64,000 nucleotides of DNA from contig NC_047500.1 in assembly GCF_002079055.1 (NCBI RefSeq), positions 714,927-778,926 on the forward strand. Direction: 5' to 3'. The notes under the pieces are model-generated. The model was not told the origin of the DNA. It saw only the letters and a program-made list of their open reading frames with translations, and searched no databases. The translations under genes were made by a program, and so were the position numbers. The DNA comes from Saccharomyces paradoxus. Taxonomy: Eukaryota > Ascomycota > Saccharomycetes > Saccharomycetales > Saccharomycetaceae. Of the stretch, positions 1 to 9,442 are shown one piece after another. The first letter of the stretch is position 1, and every line of letters starts with the position of its first letter.

Positions 1-341
1 CCAGTCTTATGCTTGGACTTCTTAGCGGCCTTTGATTTTACCAGTTGTCTTAATTTTTCTGTTTTTAAGTCCAGTGCAGAGGTGGACGAAGATTGCTCTT
101 CTACCTCTCGCTCGAGCTTGTTTTTGTTCTGTTGCTCTGTTTGCTCCAGTCCCTCTGTTTCTTCTTGTCCTTGCTCCTTTTCTATCTCTGATTCGTTTTC
201 ACTTTCAACATCTTCTACCTTTTTACTAAAAACATCATCCTTACTAGAAATTTTCTTCTTGGTCTGAATCAAGACGTTATGTTGGTCATTTTCCTCGTCT
301 GAGGAGAAATCCTCAAAATCACTATTTCCTTTTTCACTCAT
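1..341 (-). CDS. ESF2: ESF2, N-terminal part (runs off window edge)
   Basis: This is the 5' end of a minus-strand gene whose ATG is at 341-339; 113 codons are present before the window edge. The translation begins MSEKGNSDFEDFSSDEENDQ and continues as a highly acidic, Ser/Glu-rich, low-complexity segment with a lysine-rich patch near residue 105. I recognise it as Esf2, a nucleolar RNA-binding protein of the small-subunit processome that works with the helicase Dbp8 in 18S rRNA maturation. The RRM domain that would prove this lies outside the window, so the call rests on the N-terminal sequence and on synteny with HOL1 and the BIO cluster. Confidence 0.85.
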   Translation of the reverse strand, partial: MSEKGNSDFEDFSSDEENDQHNVLIQTKKKISSKDDVFSKKVEDVESENESEIEKEQGQEETEGLEQTEQQNKNKLEREVEEQSSSTSALDLKTEKLRQLVKSKAAKKSKHKT

Positions 342-2359
342 GCCTAAAGTTCTACTTCACTGTGCTGCAATGAACTATTGGATTTGTACTTACATAGCGA
401 TGATGAGCAGTCTGCTTGATTGAAATTTTTCAAAATCTTAATTGCGGAAAGTTTTACTGCGCACTGAAGAAAAGTTGTCTATTACAAAGTAATACCAAAA
501 TAATAGAACAACAGAGCAGTAAAAGTCTCTCCATCATTGCCTTTGGAAAAGCGATCGCACCATATTCAAGAGCACTTTTAACTATGCTTACACCAAATAA
601 TGTGGTTGTCGATGGAAATAGTGCTGAGTGATAACAGGCTCATCAGTTGAGATTTCTATTGTCTAAAAGACCTATCTATTCTGGGCGACGAGGGTATTAT
701 CAATCCAGCAGCAGCTTGAAAAATTGCCACTACCTGATCGTTCTTTCATTTACTTTGTACCGTGAAGATTTTGCGTATTATAATGATATATTACTACGAA
801 ACCGCAAGTATTATAGTAACTATCTAATGATTCGATCGAGAATTCGGATTCAGTTGAAAAGGGGAACGCAGCAGCCGAGATGCTACAAAGATTTTTCTTT
901 CCTTTGTAGTTCTTTTCCTTTGAGGAATGGTGAATATGTCTACATACATCAACACACGAGAATGGTATTGAAAAAAAAGCTTCAACACTAATCTTGCATC
1001 GCTAGGTGAGAACTATAAAGCAGTCTATTTTTGATGATACATCCTACACATTGTGTATGTTTTGACTGATATAAAGTAATACGAGTCCTTCCCTCTCTTT
1101 AATACTAACGTTCACAAAGCATCTTTATCCCTATGGCTACATCTGTGAAGTGTGTCATGTTCCGGAGGCTACACGCTTTGCGTTTGGATTATTAGTTTAC
1201 GAACTGTGAGACTTCGTTTTACCTTATGCACGAAAATGAATACGTAGAGTCCTTTACAAAAGGATCAAAATGGCTACATCTCACCATAATCGATGGTGCC
1301 AAAGTTGTAATATCAACTGCGGTTTCAGAAAATCTTCAGGATTACAGCATAAGGTTCTGTGATCTTAATAGACCATGATAGGTAGTGATTTTTAAAGATT
1401 GATCAACATGTGGGAATTTTTCACATAATTACGCACATGCCTACTCAATTTCTTCCAGGATCATGCGAAATGTGTTAGAACCGAAAAAGCTACACTTTCA
1501 GAATTCGAGAATTTGACCAAACCTTTCCCAATACATCGACAGGAAAATCCCACAATGTAATTAATGCACTATAACTTAGGGTTAAGGAACTTACTCCCCA
1601 TATCATCGCAAAAAGGGAAATTACATGGAAACAAAAATTCTTATTATTCTGAAAACTAAAAAGACACTATGACGAACGAAACTGCTATTGTGTCAAGAAT
1701 AAAGATGGTATAGTCCTACTGGGTATCAAAGTAATCTGGAGGTTCTCGTTGATATCAAAGAACGAGTCTCAGCGAACTACGAAAGGGGTACGCAAATTCG
1801 AGACTAGTGCTATGCCCAGGTACTTTTTTTAACTAGAGCACGCTCATTCTTAAGTAGACACCATTTCCAATTTATTCGAGGTAATTGTTCTGTTCTGTCC
1901 CAAGCAGAAGATTTGCGTAGCGTTGACACAAAGTCCAAGGGCAAACTATATATCTAGATCATATCCAGTTTTGAAAGACTTGGGACGATATACTTTTACG
2001 AGGGAAGGAAGACTGCACAAATACATATAATTCAACCACCAAGAGCGAAGAAACCAATCCTCTGAGGTTTAGCATATACGCCTCGGAACCAGACTGGACG
2101 TTGTCGCGTTTTGATGCGTTATTGAAGATTATAAACATCCATTTCCTGCTACACGCACATTGGGACGTGATTTCGAAAAGCACTCTACTTTCTTTTTTAA
2201 TCCTTTGTATTGGATGTACGCATTCGCAAAACATCGTCCATAGCAAAACTATCTGAAAACCACGTATATATTCTGAACAAAATGGAAGTTTCACTACAAT
2301 TTTTGTATCTGGAAGCGTTTTATCTTAACCGTCAGAGATGAAGAAGAGGCAAAAAATAC
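342..2359. other. Intergenic region, no gene recognised
   Basis: About 2 kb between the divergent ESF2 start and the 3' end of the tRNA gene. The longest ATG-like frames are 111-114 codons with no recognisable domain, signal peptide or compositional bias, and I treat them as chance. I found no second tRNA and no convincing LTR. The first few hundred bases should hold the ESF2 promoter. Confidence 0.6.
2351..2356 (-). terminator. Pol III terminator of the tRNA-Leu gene
   Basis: A run of six A on the plus strand is TTTTTT on the tRNA strand, three bases after the discriminator base. This is the expected RNA polymerase III stop signal. Confidence 0.85.
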
Positions 2360-2443
2360 TGAAGGATGCGAGGTTCGAACTCGCGCGGACAACCGTCCAA
2401 CAGATCTTAAGTCTGCCGCCTTAGACCACTCGGCCAACCCTCC
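2360..2443 (-). tRNA. tL(UAA)N: tRNA-Leu, anticodon UAA
   Basis: An 84-base gene that folds as a class II (long variable arm) tRNA. The 7-bp acceptor stem pairs GGAGGGT with ATCCTTC, using G-U wobbles. The D arm contains TGGCCGAGTGG. The anticodon stem-loop has loop CTTAAGA, giving anticodon UAA (complement of 2407-2409). A variable arm of about 14 bases follows, then a T arm GCGAG-TTCGAAC-CTCGC that also forms the B box. The discriminator is A and no intron is present. UAA reads the leucine codon UUA. The T-run for Pol III termination lies just downstream, and an old delta LTR sits about 120 bp upstream, as expected for Ty1/Ty2 targeting of tRNA genes. Confidence 0.97.
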
Positions 2444-2565
2444 ATGAATTTATAAAATACGGTAGTACTTCGTTGTGTACATGCTTTGTTATGTGATGTA
2501 ATAACACTTACCTACCGTCCCTGAAAACTCTGCTAAACCTGTAGCATAGGCACTTGGGATAAAAG

Positions 2566-2869
2566 TATTGGAGTAAGAATCAACTTTTATCTATTGGCTA
2601 GCACGCATTTTGCTAGTATATGATAAAATACTAGTAACAGGATGACATAAATTATGAGAAAAAGTCATCAAATCCATGGATGTGTGAAAAGAAAAGATTT
2701 ATAGCGTATTGGATGATGAATGATAACGTGCAGATGAGAGTAGAAATAATAATGTCATGGGGTAAAATTGTCCGGCCCCTTTTGTGGATTGCTACACCCT
2801 CGAAGAGAACTTCTGGCATATTCTGTACACCTAGCAATATTACTTTTAATCAACAATGGAATTCCAATA
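2566..2869 (+). mobile_element. Degenerate solo delta LTR (Ty1/Ty2 type)
   Basis: From TATTGGAGTAAGAATCAAC to CAACAATGGAATTCCAATA the segment aligns, by my recollection of the delta consensus, along almost its full length. The start resembles TGTTGGAATAGAAATCAAC. Internal matches include ATGAGAAAAAGTCATC and CTCGAAGAGAACTTCTGGCA. The end resembles CAACAATGGAATCCCAACA. It is about 304 bp against roughly 334 bp for an intact delta, both terminal dinucleotides are altered, and no 5-bp target duplication survives (AAAAG before, GCTGT after). It is therefore an old solo LTR with no coding sequence. Its place 123 bp upstream of the tRNA 5' end fits Ty1/Ty2 targeting. Confidence 0.85.
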
Positions 2870-3608
2870 GCTGTTAGCAAACTCATGTAATTGTCAGATT
2901 CATTATTTCAGGTTCCAATTGTTGCGTGTGTCTCTCATTCCACTGCCTAGTAAATATGCGATTGCTACATAAAGGCTTCCAATTCTTGATGAAAATCACA
3001 AGATAAAGCCTTTGATCAAGGCAGTAGCGCGCAATCCATCCGCCAGAAGGGGGATGTAAACTTGGGCAAAAGCATACAAAAACTTGATACTGTTTTTACT
3101 ATGAAGATAATTTCTCATTTAACCAGAAGTTCATAGAGAAAGAAACTCGACCGCGAAACCGATGCCATCAGCCAGAATTTTTAAACAAACAATTTTAGAT
3201 TATACAGAGAGACCACGGCTCTGTTTGTTTGCTTTAGTGTGTCGGCCATCCTGGAGGGGAGCCATATCAAAGTGGCAAAACTTCAAAAGCAAGCTCTCGG
3301 CAAATAATGAAGACAGCAATATCCAGATACTCTTGTCTCCCGCAACATGACCTACTTATTTACTGCGTCATATAAAAATATAATGCGATCTCTTAGTACT
3401 TCACTAGTCTTGGGAAAGTCTAATACCGTATTATTCTGAATACGTTCGATCAATAACATGCTCTACTGTATATTCGGAAAAATGTCTAAAAAAACTGTAA
3501 TATTACTTAACTAGTGTCGCCACGTGTTTCACAAAGAGCGCTCTTTGTTGCTTTATTATTATTGTTTCTTAATTATCTATTTGTTAAACATAAGAAGTAT
3601 TTTTTAAA
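2870..3608. other. Intergenic region downstream of HOL1
   Basis: About 740 bp between the delta LTR and the HOL1 stop codon. It contains a short inverted repeat AAAGAGCGCTCTTT near 3533 and AT-rich sequence suited to HOL1 3'-end formation. No gene is recognised. Confidence 0.5.
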
Positions 3609-5369
3609 CTACACGCCGTCTCTCAGATTGACAGACTGCAAATACCATCTCTTAGTCCAAAGTCTTATCCTCTTACCATAGTAGTACATTGGTAAGGCAA
3701 ATGCGGTAATCCCAAAGTTGATGACAGCCAAAGCGATGTAAGTGTTCTCAGTACCAGATGCAGCAAGCCAATCAGAACAGGTAAAGGTGAAAATGCAAGA
3801 TATTGTGTTGTTGATAATAGCAGTACAAACCATACCTTCCAAAACCATTTCGGGGTAACAATCCATTAGGTACGCCATGGCAATATCACCAGAACAACCC
3901 CATGCAAAGCCAACAAAACCCAATCCAACGTATATAGCTTGCCAAGGCCATTGTCTAGCGGTACCAATACCAAACATTAGCAAACCGGCGGGCCCGATAA
4001 TTGCAGTCGCAATTGAGAAGTATAATCTAAATTCCGCCTCCAAAATACCTCTGTTGTGACGAGCCATCCAAAGAACAAAGTAGTCACTAACAATGCCAGC
4101 ACAAATACAACCGATTACCGCTCCGATCAGTGTGGGAACATTCATAATTGCAACACCAAAATCACTGTAGTTCCATGGGGGATCGTAGTAGGCGCTTTCT
4201 TGAGTGGTCAAATAAAATGTCAGGAAAACGTCTTGAATACCCCAAAACATACCAGACAACCACACAGGCGGGAATAAAAACATTCGAAGGTTGATCTTTA
4301 GATATTTGAAATACTGTTTAAAACCGTAACCTTTCAAATTAGTGGCTTTGGTGAATATGGCTATTCTTTTTGGGTATGATTTCAAATGCTCTTTGGAACC
4401 ATCAATCAATTCGCGAGTCTCAGGTATGGTAGCCTCCTCTTCGTTGTTGACTTCAAACTCAGCTGTTTCCGATACGTCTACACCCTTCTCACCCATGGCA
4501 TCAGGTGTTGATAGTTTAGCGTCAAGATGACGTTTTCTGCGCGACACGGCAGTATTATCAGAATTTTGCAAAGTGGTGCCATCTTCGTATCCCGATTGAC
4601 AACTTGTCAGGGGAGTCATATACTGACCTCTGTCGAAGTAAGTTTCCTCGCATCCAAATATAATAGCAACCAAAAGACCACCAGATATAATCACGGCAAC
4701 CCAACCAACCCAACGGAAGTTGGTAAAGGCAGATATGTACCCAGCAATCAATGGACCCAAGAACGTACCAATACTAGTGCACATAATATACACGGTCAAT
4801 ACGGAGCCCAATTGGTGTTGGAAAAAAATGTCGCTCAGGGACAGCTGTACTTGAGCTTCAGCACACGACTCACTGATGCCTACAAACAATTGGGACCATA
4901 TTGTGTCACTCGTTCTTTTAGCCAGGGCAAACCAAAGCGCACCGAAGAGACCCAATGTGGTGCAAACTATGTACGTAATCTTCCTACCATACAAATTGGC
5001 GAATGGAGCTAGGAACAAAGTGGACCAACCAATACCTAAAAAAAGAACACCAGCCCCTGTGTTCATAGAATCATACGATATCCCATAAATCTCATTCAAT
5101 GAGTCTTGAGCAGCACCGGCGTCGTTACTAGTAGCGGCAGTGAACGCGGTTATAAAAGCCATTAGACCAAAATGTGCCAACTTCCTCCAGCTAGACCAAT
5201 TCAGTGGATCATTTGGCGAATATGATGGTTGAGGGATTAGAACAACTCCTGTGGAATTTTTTTTCAACTTTGATTCGTATATAATACCATTCTCCAAATT
5301 TTGGGAAGAATAAATGTTGAATGTACCGGGAATGTAGTCAGGATGGTCCCTGTTGGTATATTTGTCCAT
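3609..5369 (-). CDS. HOL1: HOL1 polyamine/cation transporter (MFS, DHA1)
   Basis: Encodes 586 residues, the usual length of Hol1. It is a plasma-membrane major-facilitator protein with two blocks of six membrane spans, separated by a long hydrophilic, Glu-rich central loop (about residues 245-345). The loop carries RRKRHL and poly-acidic runs, typical of fungal DHA1 members. In TM2-TM3 the motif FANLYGRK is the MFS signature-A region. Hol1 is known as a high-affinity polyamine carrier; point mutations let it take up histidinol and cations. The leader holds a conserved MLLLPS upstream ORF about 200 bases before the ATG, the element known to give polyamine-responsive translational control. The protein matches remembered S288C Hol1 apart from scattered substitutions. 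Confidence 0.96.
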   Translation of the reverse strand: MDKYTNRDHPDYIPGTFNIYSSQNLENGIIYESKLKKNSTGVVLIPQPSYSPNDPLNWSSWRKLAHFGLMAFITAFTAATSNDAGAAQDSLNEIYGISYDSMNTGAGVLFLGIGWSTLFLAPFANLYGRKITYIVCTTLGLFGALWFALAKRTSDTIWSQLFVGISESCAEAQVQLSLSDIFFQHQLGSVLTVYIMCTSIGTFLGPLIAGYISAFTNFRWVGWVAVIISGGLLVAIIFGCEETYFDRGQYMTPLTSCQSGYEDGTTLQNSDNTAVSRRKRHLDAKLSTPDAMGEKGVDVSETAEFEVNNEEEATIPETRELIDGSKEHLKSYPKRIAIFTKATNLKGYGFKQYFKYLKINLRMFLFPPVWLSGMFWGIQDVFLTFYLTTQESAYYDPPWNYSDFGVAIMNVPTLIGAVIGCICAGIVSDYFVLWMARHNRGILEAEFRLYFSIATAIIGPAGLLMFGIGTARQWPWQAIYVGLGFVGFAWGCSGDIAMAYLMDCYPEMVLEGMVCTAIINNTISCIFTFTCSDWLAASGTENTYIALAVINFGITAFALPMYYYGKRIRLWTKRWYLQSVNLRDGV

Positions 5370-5565
5370 TTATAAAAGCTTTAATTCTGACCTACAAACT
5401 TTTTTCTAAAGTAGTTCTCTTTTTTTATATTCGTTATAAATGCAAAACTATGGCGAAGTTGTTTTGTATATCCTCTAAATTGTAATATGATACTTCGATT
5501 CTTTCAGATTTATTGTTTTACTTGCTATTCTTTTTCGTTTCAAATAAATAAGATAATAAGGGATG

Positions 5566-5586
5566 TCAACTTGGTAGTAATAGCAT
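5566..5586 (-). promoter_or_regulatory. HOL1 leader uORF, MLLLPS-stop
   Basis: Read on the minus strand, ATG CTA TTA CTA CCA AGT TGA encodes Met-Leu-Leu-Leu-Pro-Ser-stop, ending 197 bases upstream of the HOL1 ATG. This hexapeptide is the polyamine-sensing uORF described for yeast HOL1. When polyamines are high, ribosomes stall on the Pro-Ser-stop, owing to polyamine interference with eIF5A, and this lowers HOL1 translation. The peptide and its position are seen directly; the mechanism is established knowledge for this gene. Confidence 0.88.
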
Positions 5587-6769
5587 GAAATAGTATCGTA
5601 AAATTAAGGCTGCTAGTGCTTTCGGCAACAAAATGGGCTTGTTTTATTTTTGCAGAGGGGTTCAGTAACTATTACCTCAGAGACAAATACACAATTCTTT
5701 CTTCTTTATCTTTGACTGTGTATTTCTCTTTATCGTTTAGACTGAAGAGAATGGATGAATAAATGAATGTACGGAAAGGTAGCGAATAGTTCAAGCTACT
5801 ATGGTTTGTTAACAGAGAGGTTTTAATTCAGTTTCTTTTCGAAAAATGACTTTATCCTAAAATGAAAATTTTCATCCACTGCAACTTTTTTTGTTATGCT
5901 TTTGTTTTCGCCAGGCGAAAGCTCCCTAAAAATATCCGTAGAATTTCATATGACACAACCATGCCTGATTATGTCCGTCAAACTATATTTATCAAAGGCT
6001 AGAGAGCTGATATATATAAAATTGCATTGCGTAGCGTTCTATGTGATCTTAGGGATGCAATTGTATGTTACAACAAAGAAATTCTATAAGAGAAGAACCG
6101 TTTTGCATATATCTTTGAAAAAGATGAAATAATGTCTTGGCAAAAAAAACAGTAACTGATGAAAAAGAAACTTTCTTAAAGAAAAAAATGAGAAAGAAAG
6201 ATGACTACTTACCCAATATTCTTGATTTTCGAACTGTCATTCCTCCTCGGAACAACTTGACCATATTCTTTCTCTACACCGTTTTTCTTTCTATACTATC
6301 GTGTGTGAATACGTCATTTTTCTTTTCGATATAAAAATATCTACAAACTATTTGTGCACCTATAAAATAAAATTTGTCATGTCTTGTTATTTTCCCACAA
6401 TCGGACTATTTAAGTATCTGGAATACTTCTATGTCCAACATGCTGTTCGACGAGAAGCTTCGATGACCTCCTAATTGCATTCTCAAGTTGTTTACTGTTA
6501 CAGTTTATACAGCTCGAATACGCTAGTAAGATAGTTTGATGTGTTCCGATCACATCGTTAAACTGTAACGAAAGTCCACAAATTACATTCCTATTGACGA
6601 AGAATAGGTTAAGCTTTGTTGCTATGATGCCAACATTTACTCTTTGTGATGCGCGGTTAGTTTCATAATACAGGGCGTTTCCAATAATCAGTATACAATT
6701 ATTTTATAAAACTATGATACAGGAGGTCGGAATTCTAGTAGTAATGCTAGAGGAGGTTTCAACAACATC
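5587..6769. other. Intergenic region between HOL1 and BIO5
   Basis: About 1.2 kb, AT-rich, containing the HOL1 promoter proximally and the BIO5 3' flank distally. Two small frames (78 and 65 codons) have no recognisable features and are treated as chance. Confidence 0.5.
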
Positions 6770-8365
6770 CTAGATGCATGCGGGAAAAACAACAATGCTG
6801 ATGATGCAGAAAACTACTGCATATACGACTGAGGTATAATTCATGTTTCCTGCAGTAACCGGTAGTGTGTACGGGAAAGACAAAAATACCAGGCAGAATA
6901 AGGTCCATAGGATACATATAATATGGGGAATCAGAGACATACGACGACGGTTAGGCCTGCTAATACAATTTACGTCACTCTCAATTCTATGGACGAATTT
7001 TTCTTTATTAACAACGAAGAGGAATATAAAAGAAGGAACTGCATAGGACATTAGCAGCAGGGTGATACATGCCGTGATGATTGCGTTAAAAGCGGTGCTG
7101 GATCCCATAAAGATGCAGCCAATTATCGTGACGCATATCTGCGACAAAAAGTGGGCATATAATGGAGATTTAAACCCAGGTGTCAAAATGGCTAGCTTCT
7201 TCAACGACTTGTTTCCCAAGGAACCCTCTTTATAAAATGGTGCGTAACTCTTCCCGAATGATTGCAGGATTCGACTTTGCCAAGTTCCGCTTGCAATGCC
7301 TGAAACGAAACCTGTCGTAATACACATACATTGCAGGAAGACGCTGAGATTTCTATTACCTGTGGCCTGGTAAAATATTTCTACGATAGGTAAGATAGAC
7401 TCAACAACTGCCGTTTTGTCAGTGATGCAGAAAAACAAACCGACACAATAAATAAAACTAGTCACAAAGCCCACAATGATGGTGGTGATAATAACTTTGG
7501 GAACTAAGAAACGTGATTTGCTGTAACCAACTTCATCAATCATGTGCGTGGCGGAATCGATGCCAACAAATGCCCAAATAGGATTGACCAAACCGACAAC
7601 AAATGCCATTCCCGATGAATTCCAGCCTGTTTGATTATCAAAACTCCCAAATATATTAGAAGCCTTGGGCCATGGGTCTACGGTGTTGTCAGATCTTGAA
7701 ACAATACAAATGATGAAAGTCATGGCGAAAGATAATAGAGATGTGTAGAGCCCAAACTGAGAAATGTAGGGCAGTGGAGTTGAATAAATATTGAAAAGTG
7801 TTAAAACGGCATTAATACATTGGTAACCCACAAACACATGCCAATGTTTTAATTCATAATCTGGATGCAACAAGTTATGAATACCAATACAACTCATTGA
7901 CAAAGATGAGCAGATACTTGCTGTAGTGAAAATGGCGCCGAAATAGTTCAGCAACCCCACGACCATGGATGAAACCTTTTGAAATTTGGAAGAAACTTCC
8001 ACGTTAGCAGTTTGACAATAGTTTTCGAGGAAGACTTCTTCATCGTCGTCAGAAGGGTCCTCGTACTCGGGGGTTTTCAAAGGTGCTGATTCTTGCTCCA
8101 ACATTTTAAGAACCCAAAATGAACCACCACTGCTATTTGGCAGTATGGCAGCAAAATCCCCCAGAGATATACCACACATGAGACTGAAGAATGCAGCAAT
8201 TATCAACCCATAGATGATAAGCAGTGGCCCTCCACTGGCAATACCAACGGCCATCGATGCAGAGATACCGACCCACGAGCAACTTAATGAGAATGCGATA
8301 CCTAGCAGTGACCACCAATTGAAATGCTTGTCAAACTTGACTTCTGACCTTTCTGAACTAGACAT
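6770..8365 (-). CDS. BIO5: BIO5, KAPA (7-keto-8-aminopelargonate) transporter
   Basis: Encodes 531 residues of an APC-superfamily (amino-acid/choline type) permease with about 11 membrane spans. The first is preceded by FNWWSLLGIAFSLSCSW, the usual start of this family. A conserved segment, NPIWAFVGIDSATHMIDEVG, is the family hallmark around TM6. Bio5 imports the biotin precursors KAPA and DAPA across the plasma membrane and so feeds the adjacent BIO3 and BIO4 enzymes. It is transcribed in the same direction as BIO4, 138 bp downstream of it. The predicted C terminus (VVFPACI-stop) stops right after the last span. The reference protein is about 561 residues as I recall, so this copy looks about 30 residues short. 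Confidence 0.93.
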   Translation of the reverse strand: MSSSERSEVKFDKHFNWWSLLGIAFSLSCSWVGISASMAVGIASGGPLLIIYGLIIAAFFSLMCGISLGDFAAILPNSSGGSFWVLKMLEQESAPLKTPEYEDPSDDDEEVFLENYCQTANVEVSSKFQKVSSMVVGLLNYFGAIFTTASICSSLSMSCIGIHNLLHPDYELKHWHVFVGYQCINAVLTLFNIYSTPLPYISQFGLYTSLLSFAMTFIICIVSRSDNTVDPWPKASNIFGSFDNQTGWNSSGMAFVVGLVNPIWAFVGIDSATHMIDEVGYSKSRFLVPKVIITTIIVGFVTSFIYCVGLFFCITDKTAVVESILPIVEIFYQATGNRNLSVFLQCMCITTGFVSGIASGTWQSRILQSFGKSYAPFYKEGSLGNKSLKKLAILTPGFKSPLYAHFLSQICVTIIGCIFMGSSTAFNAIITACITLLLMSYAVPSFIFLFVVNKEKFVHRIESDVNCISRPNRRRMSLIPHIICILWTLFCLVFLSFPYTLPVTAGNMNYTSVVYAVVFCIISIVVFPACI

Positions 8366-8503
8366 TTTACTTCCGTTCTATAACGATCTGGAACAAATGA
8401 GAAAAAAATATTTGTTTCGTATATAGATAGGAGCACTACACCAACTCAGGTCAAACCATGCTACTTATATAGCTGATGAAAGCCTCGCACTTTTTTATTT
8501 AAA

Positions 8504-9220
8504 CTATTTTACGTATTTGTTGTCTTGTTGGGTCATTAATGACTCCACCGATGGCAGCTCATGCAACGCCATATCCAGATCGTGGCCCGTGGTGCATTGT
8601 GCAACCTGTGCCATAATATTGACACCGAACTTCTTCAGGGCCTGCACGTTGCCTTCATTCGGTTCCCCATTGAGAATGACCCCAAAAAGGTGGCTTCTCA
8701 AACCATTGTCGCAAAGATGATTCCAAGTCAGCAACGTGTGATTCAGAGTCCCCAGCCCGCTGCGTGCCACAACAACCACGTACACTGGACGGCCGCTAGT
8801 CTCAATCAGATGTTTAATTAGATCCGTAGTAATTTCCAATTTACGAGTGATGGGAACGCAAACCCCGCCAGCTCCTTCTACGACCAATGGATTCTCTGCG
8901 CTCCACTCTTCAGGAATTACGAAATCCAACAACTTGATGTCGACATTAGGTTCGTACTCCATAGCCTGGAGAGGAGATAGAGGCTTCTGCAGCGTATAAG
9001 TGGGCGTGAATATCCGTGGTTGCCAAGTTGATGCGGCTACTTTGAAATTTTTCAATGTCTCGGAGTCACCTTGATCTGACTCAATTCCAGTCTGTACGGG
9101 TTTCCAGTATGCAGCTTTCCATTTGTGTACCAGCAATGCTGATACAAAGGTCTTACCGACGTCAGTGTCTGTGCCGGTGACGAATACAATTGGTTGTTGT
9201 TGTTGAGATTTGCTGTTCAT
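8504..9220 (-). CDS. BIO4: BIO4, dethiobiotin synthetase
   Basis: Encodes 238 residues from ATG 9220. The frame is open upstream to 9256 but only with a GTG, so [20 protein letters not shown] is taken as the start. The enzyme uses ATP and CO2 to close the ureido ring of DAPA, giving dethiobiotin, the step before biotin synthase Bio2. The P-loop [10 protein letters not shown] lies about residues 16-25. The substrate-contact motif VEGAGG and a Rossmann-like beta-alpha fold ([16 protein letters not shown]) are as expected for BioD. It is divergent from BIO3 across a shared promoter of 222 bp. BIO3 and BIO4 are widely regarded as bacterial acquisitions in Saccharomyces. Confidence 0.96.
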   Translation of the reverse strand: MNSKSQQQQPIVFVTGTDTDVGKTFVSALLVHKWKAAYWKPVQTGIESDQGDSETLKNFKVAASTWQPRIFTPTYTLQKPLSPLQAMEYEPNVDIKLLDFVIPEEWSAENPLVVEGAGGVCVPITRKLEITTDLIKHLIETSGRPVYVVVVARSGLGTLNHTLLTWNHLCDNGLRSHLFGVILNGEPNEGNVQALKKFGVNIMAQVAQCTTGHDLDMALHELPSVESLMTQQDNKYVK

Positions 9221-9442
9221 GACTTGTGTGTTGGTGATTTTTTGAGTGCTTTTCACTCGCCTGCCTGTGATAAAAAGTATATCTCTTTATATACTTTAGC
9301 AAACGAACTACCAGCGGGATTTTGTTTTGTTTTGCCCAATAATTTCGAGTTATAAATAGCCATTGTTTGTATATTTCATTTTCTTTTGGTCAGGAGGATG
9401 TCAGCGGTGAAATTCTTTTTTCATTGATAGGAACAACAACTA
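9221..9442. promoter_or_regulatory. Shared divergent BIO4/BIO3 promoter
   Basis: The only non-coding DNA between the two divergent starts is 222 bp. TATATACTTT near 9289 and TTATAAATAG near 9350 are TATA-like elements for the two directions. I did not find a clear biotin-responsive element by eye. Confidence 0.6.

Noticed and set aside
647-991. 114-codon frame between ESF2 and the tRNA gene
   Set aside because: It has no recognisable domain, composition or neighbour support; its length is within chance for 2 kb of AT-rich DNA.
4527-5012. 161-codon ORF antisense to HOL1
   Set aside because: It is a shadow frame; the HOL1 protein is unambiguous on the other strand.
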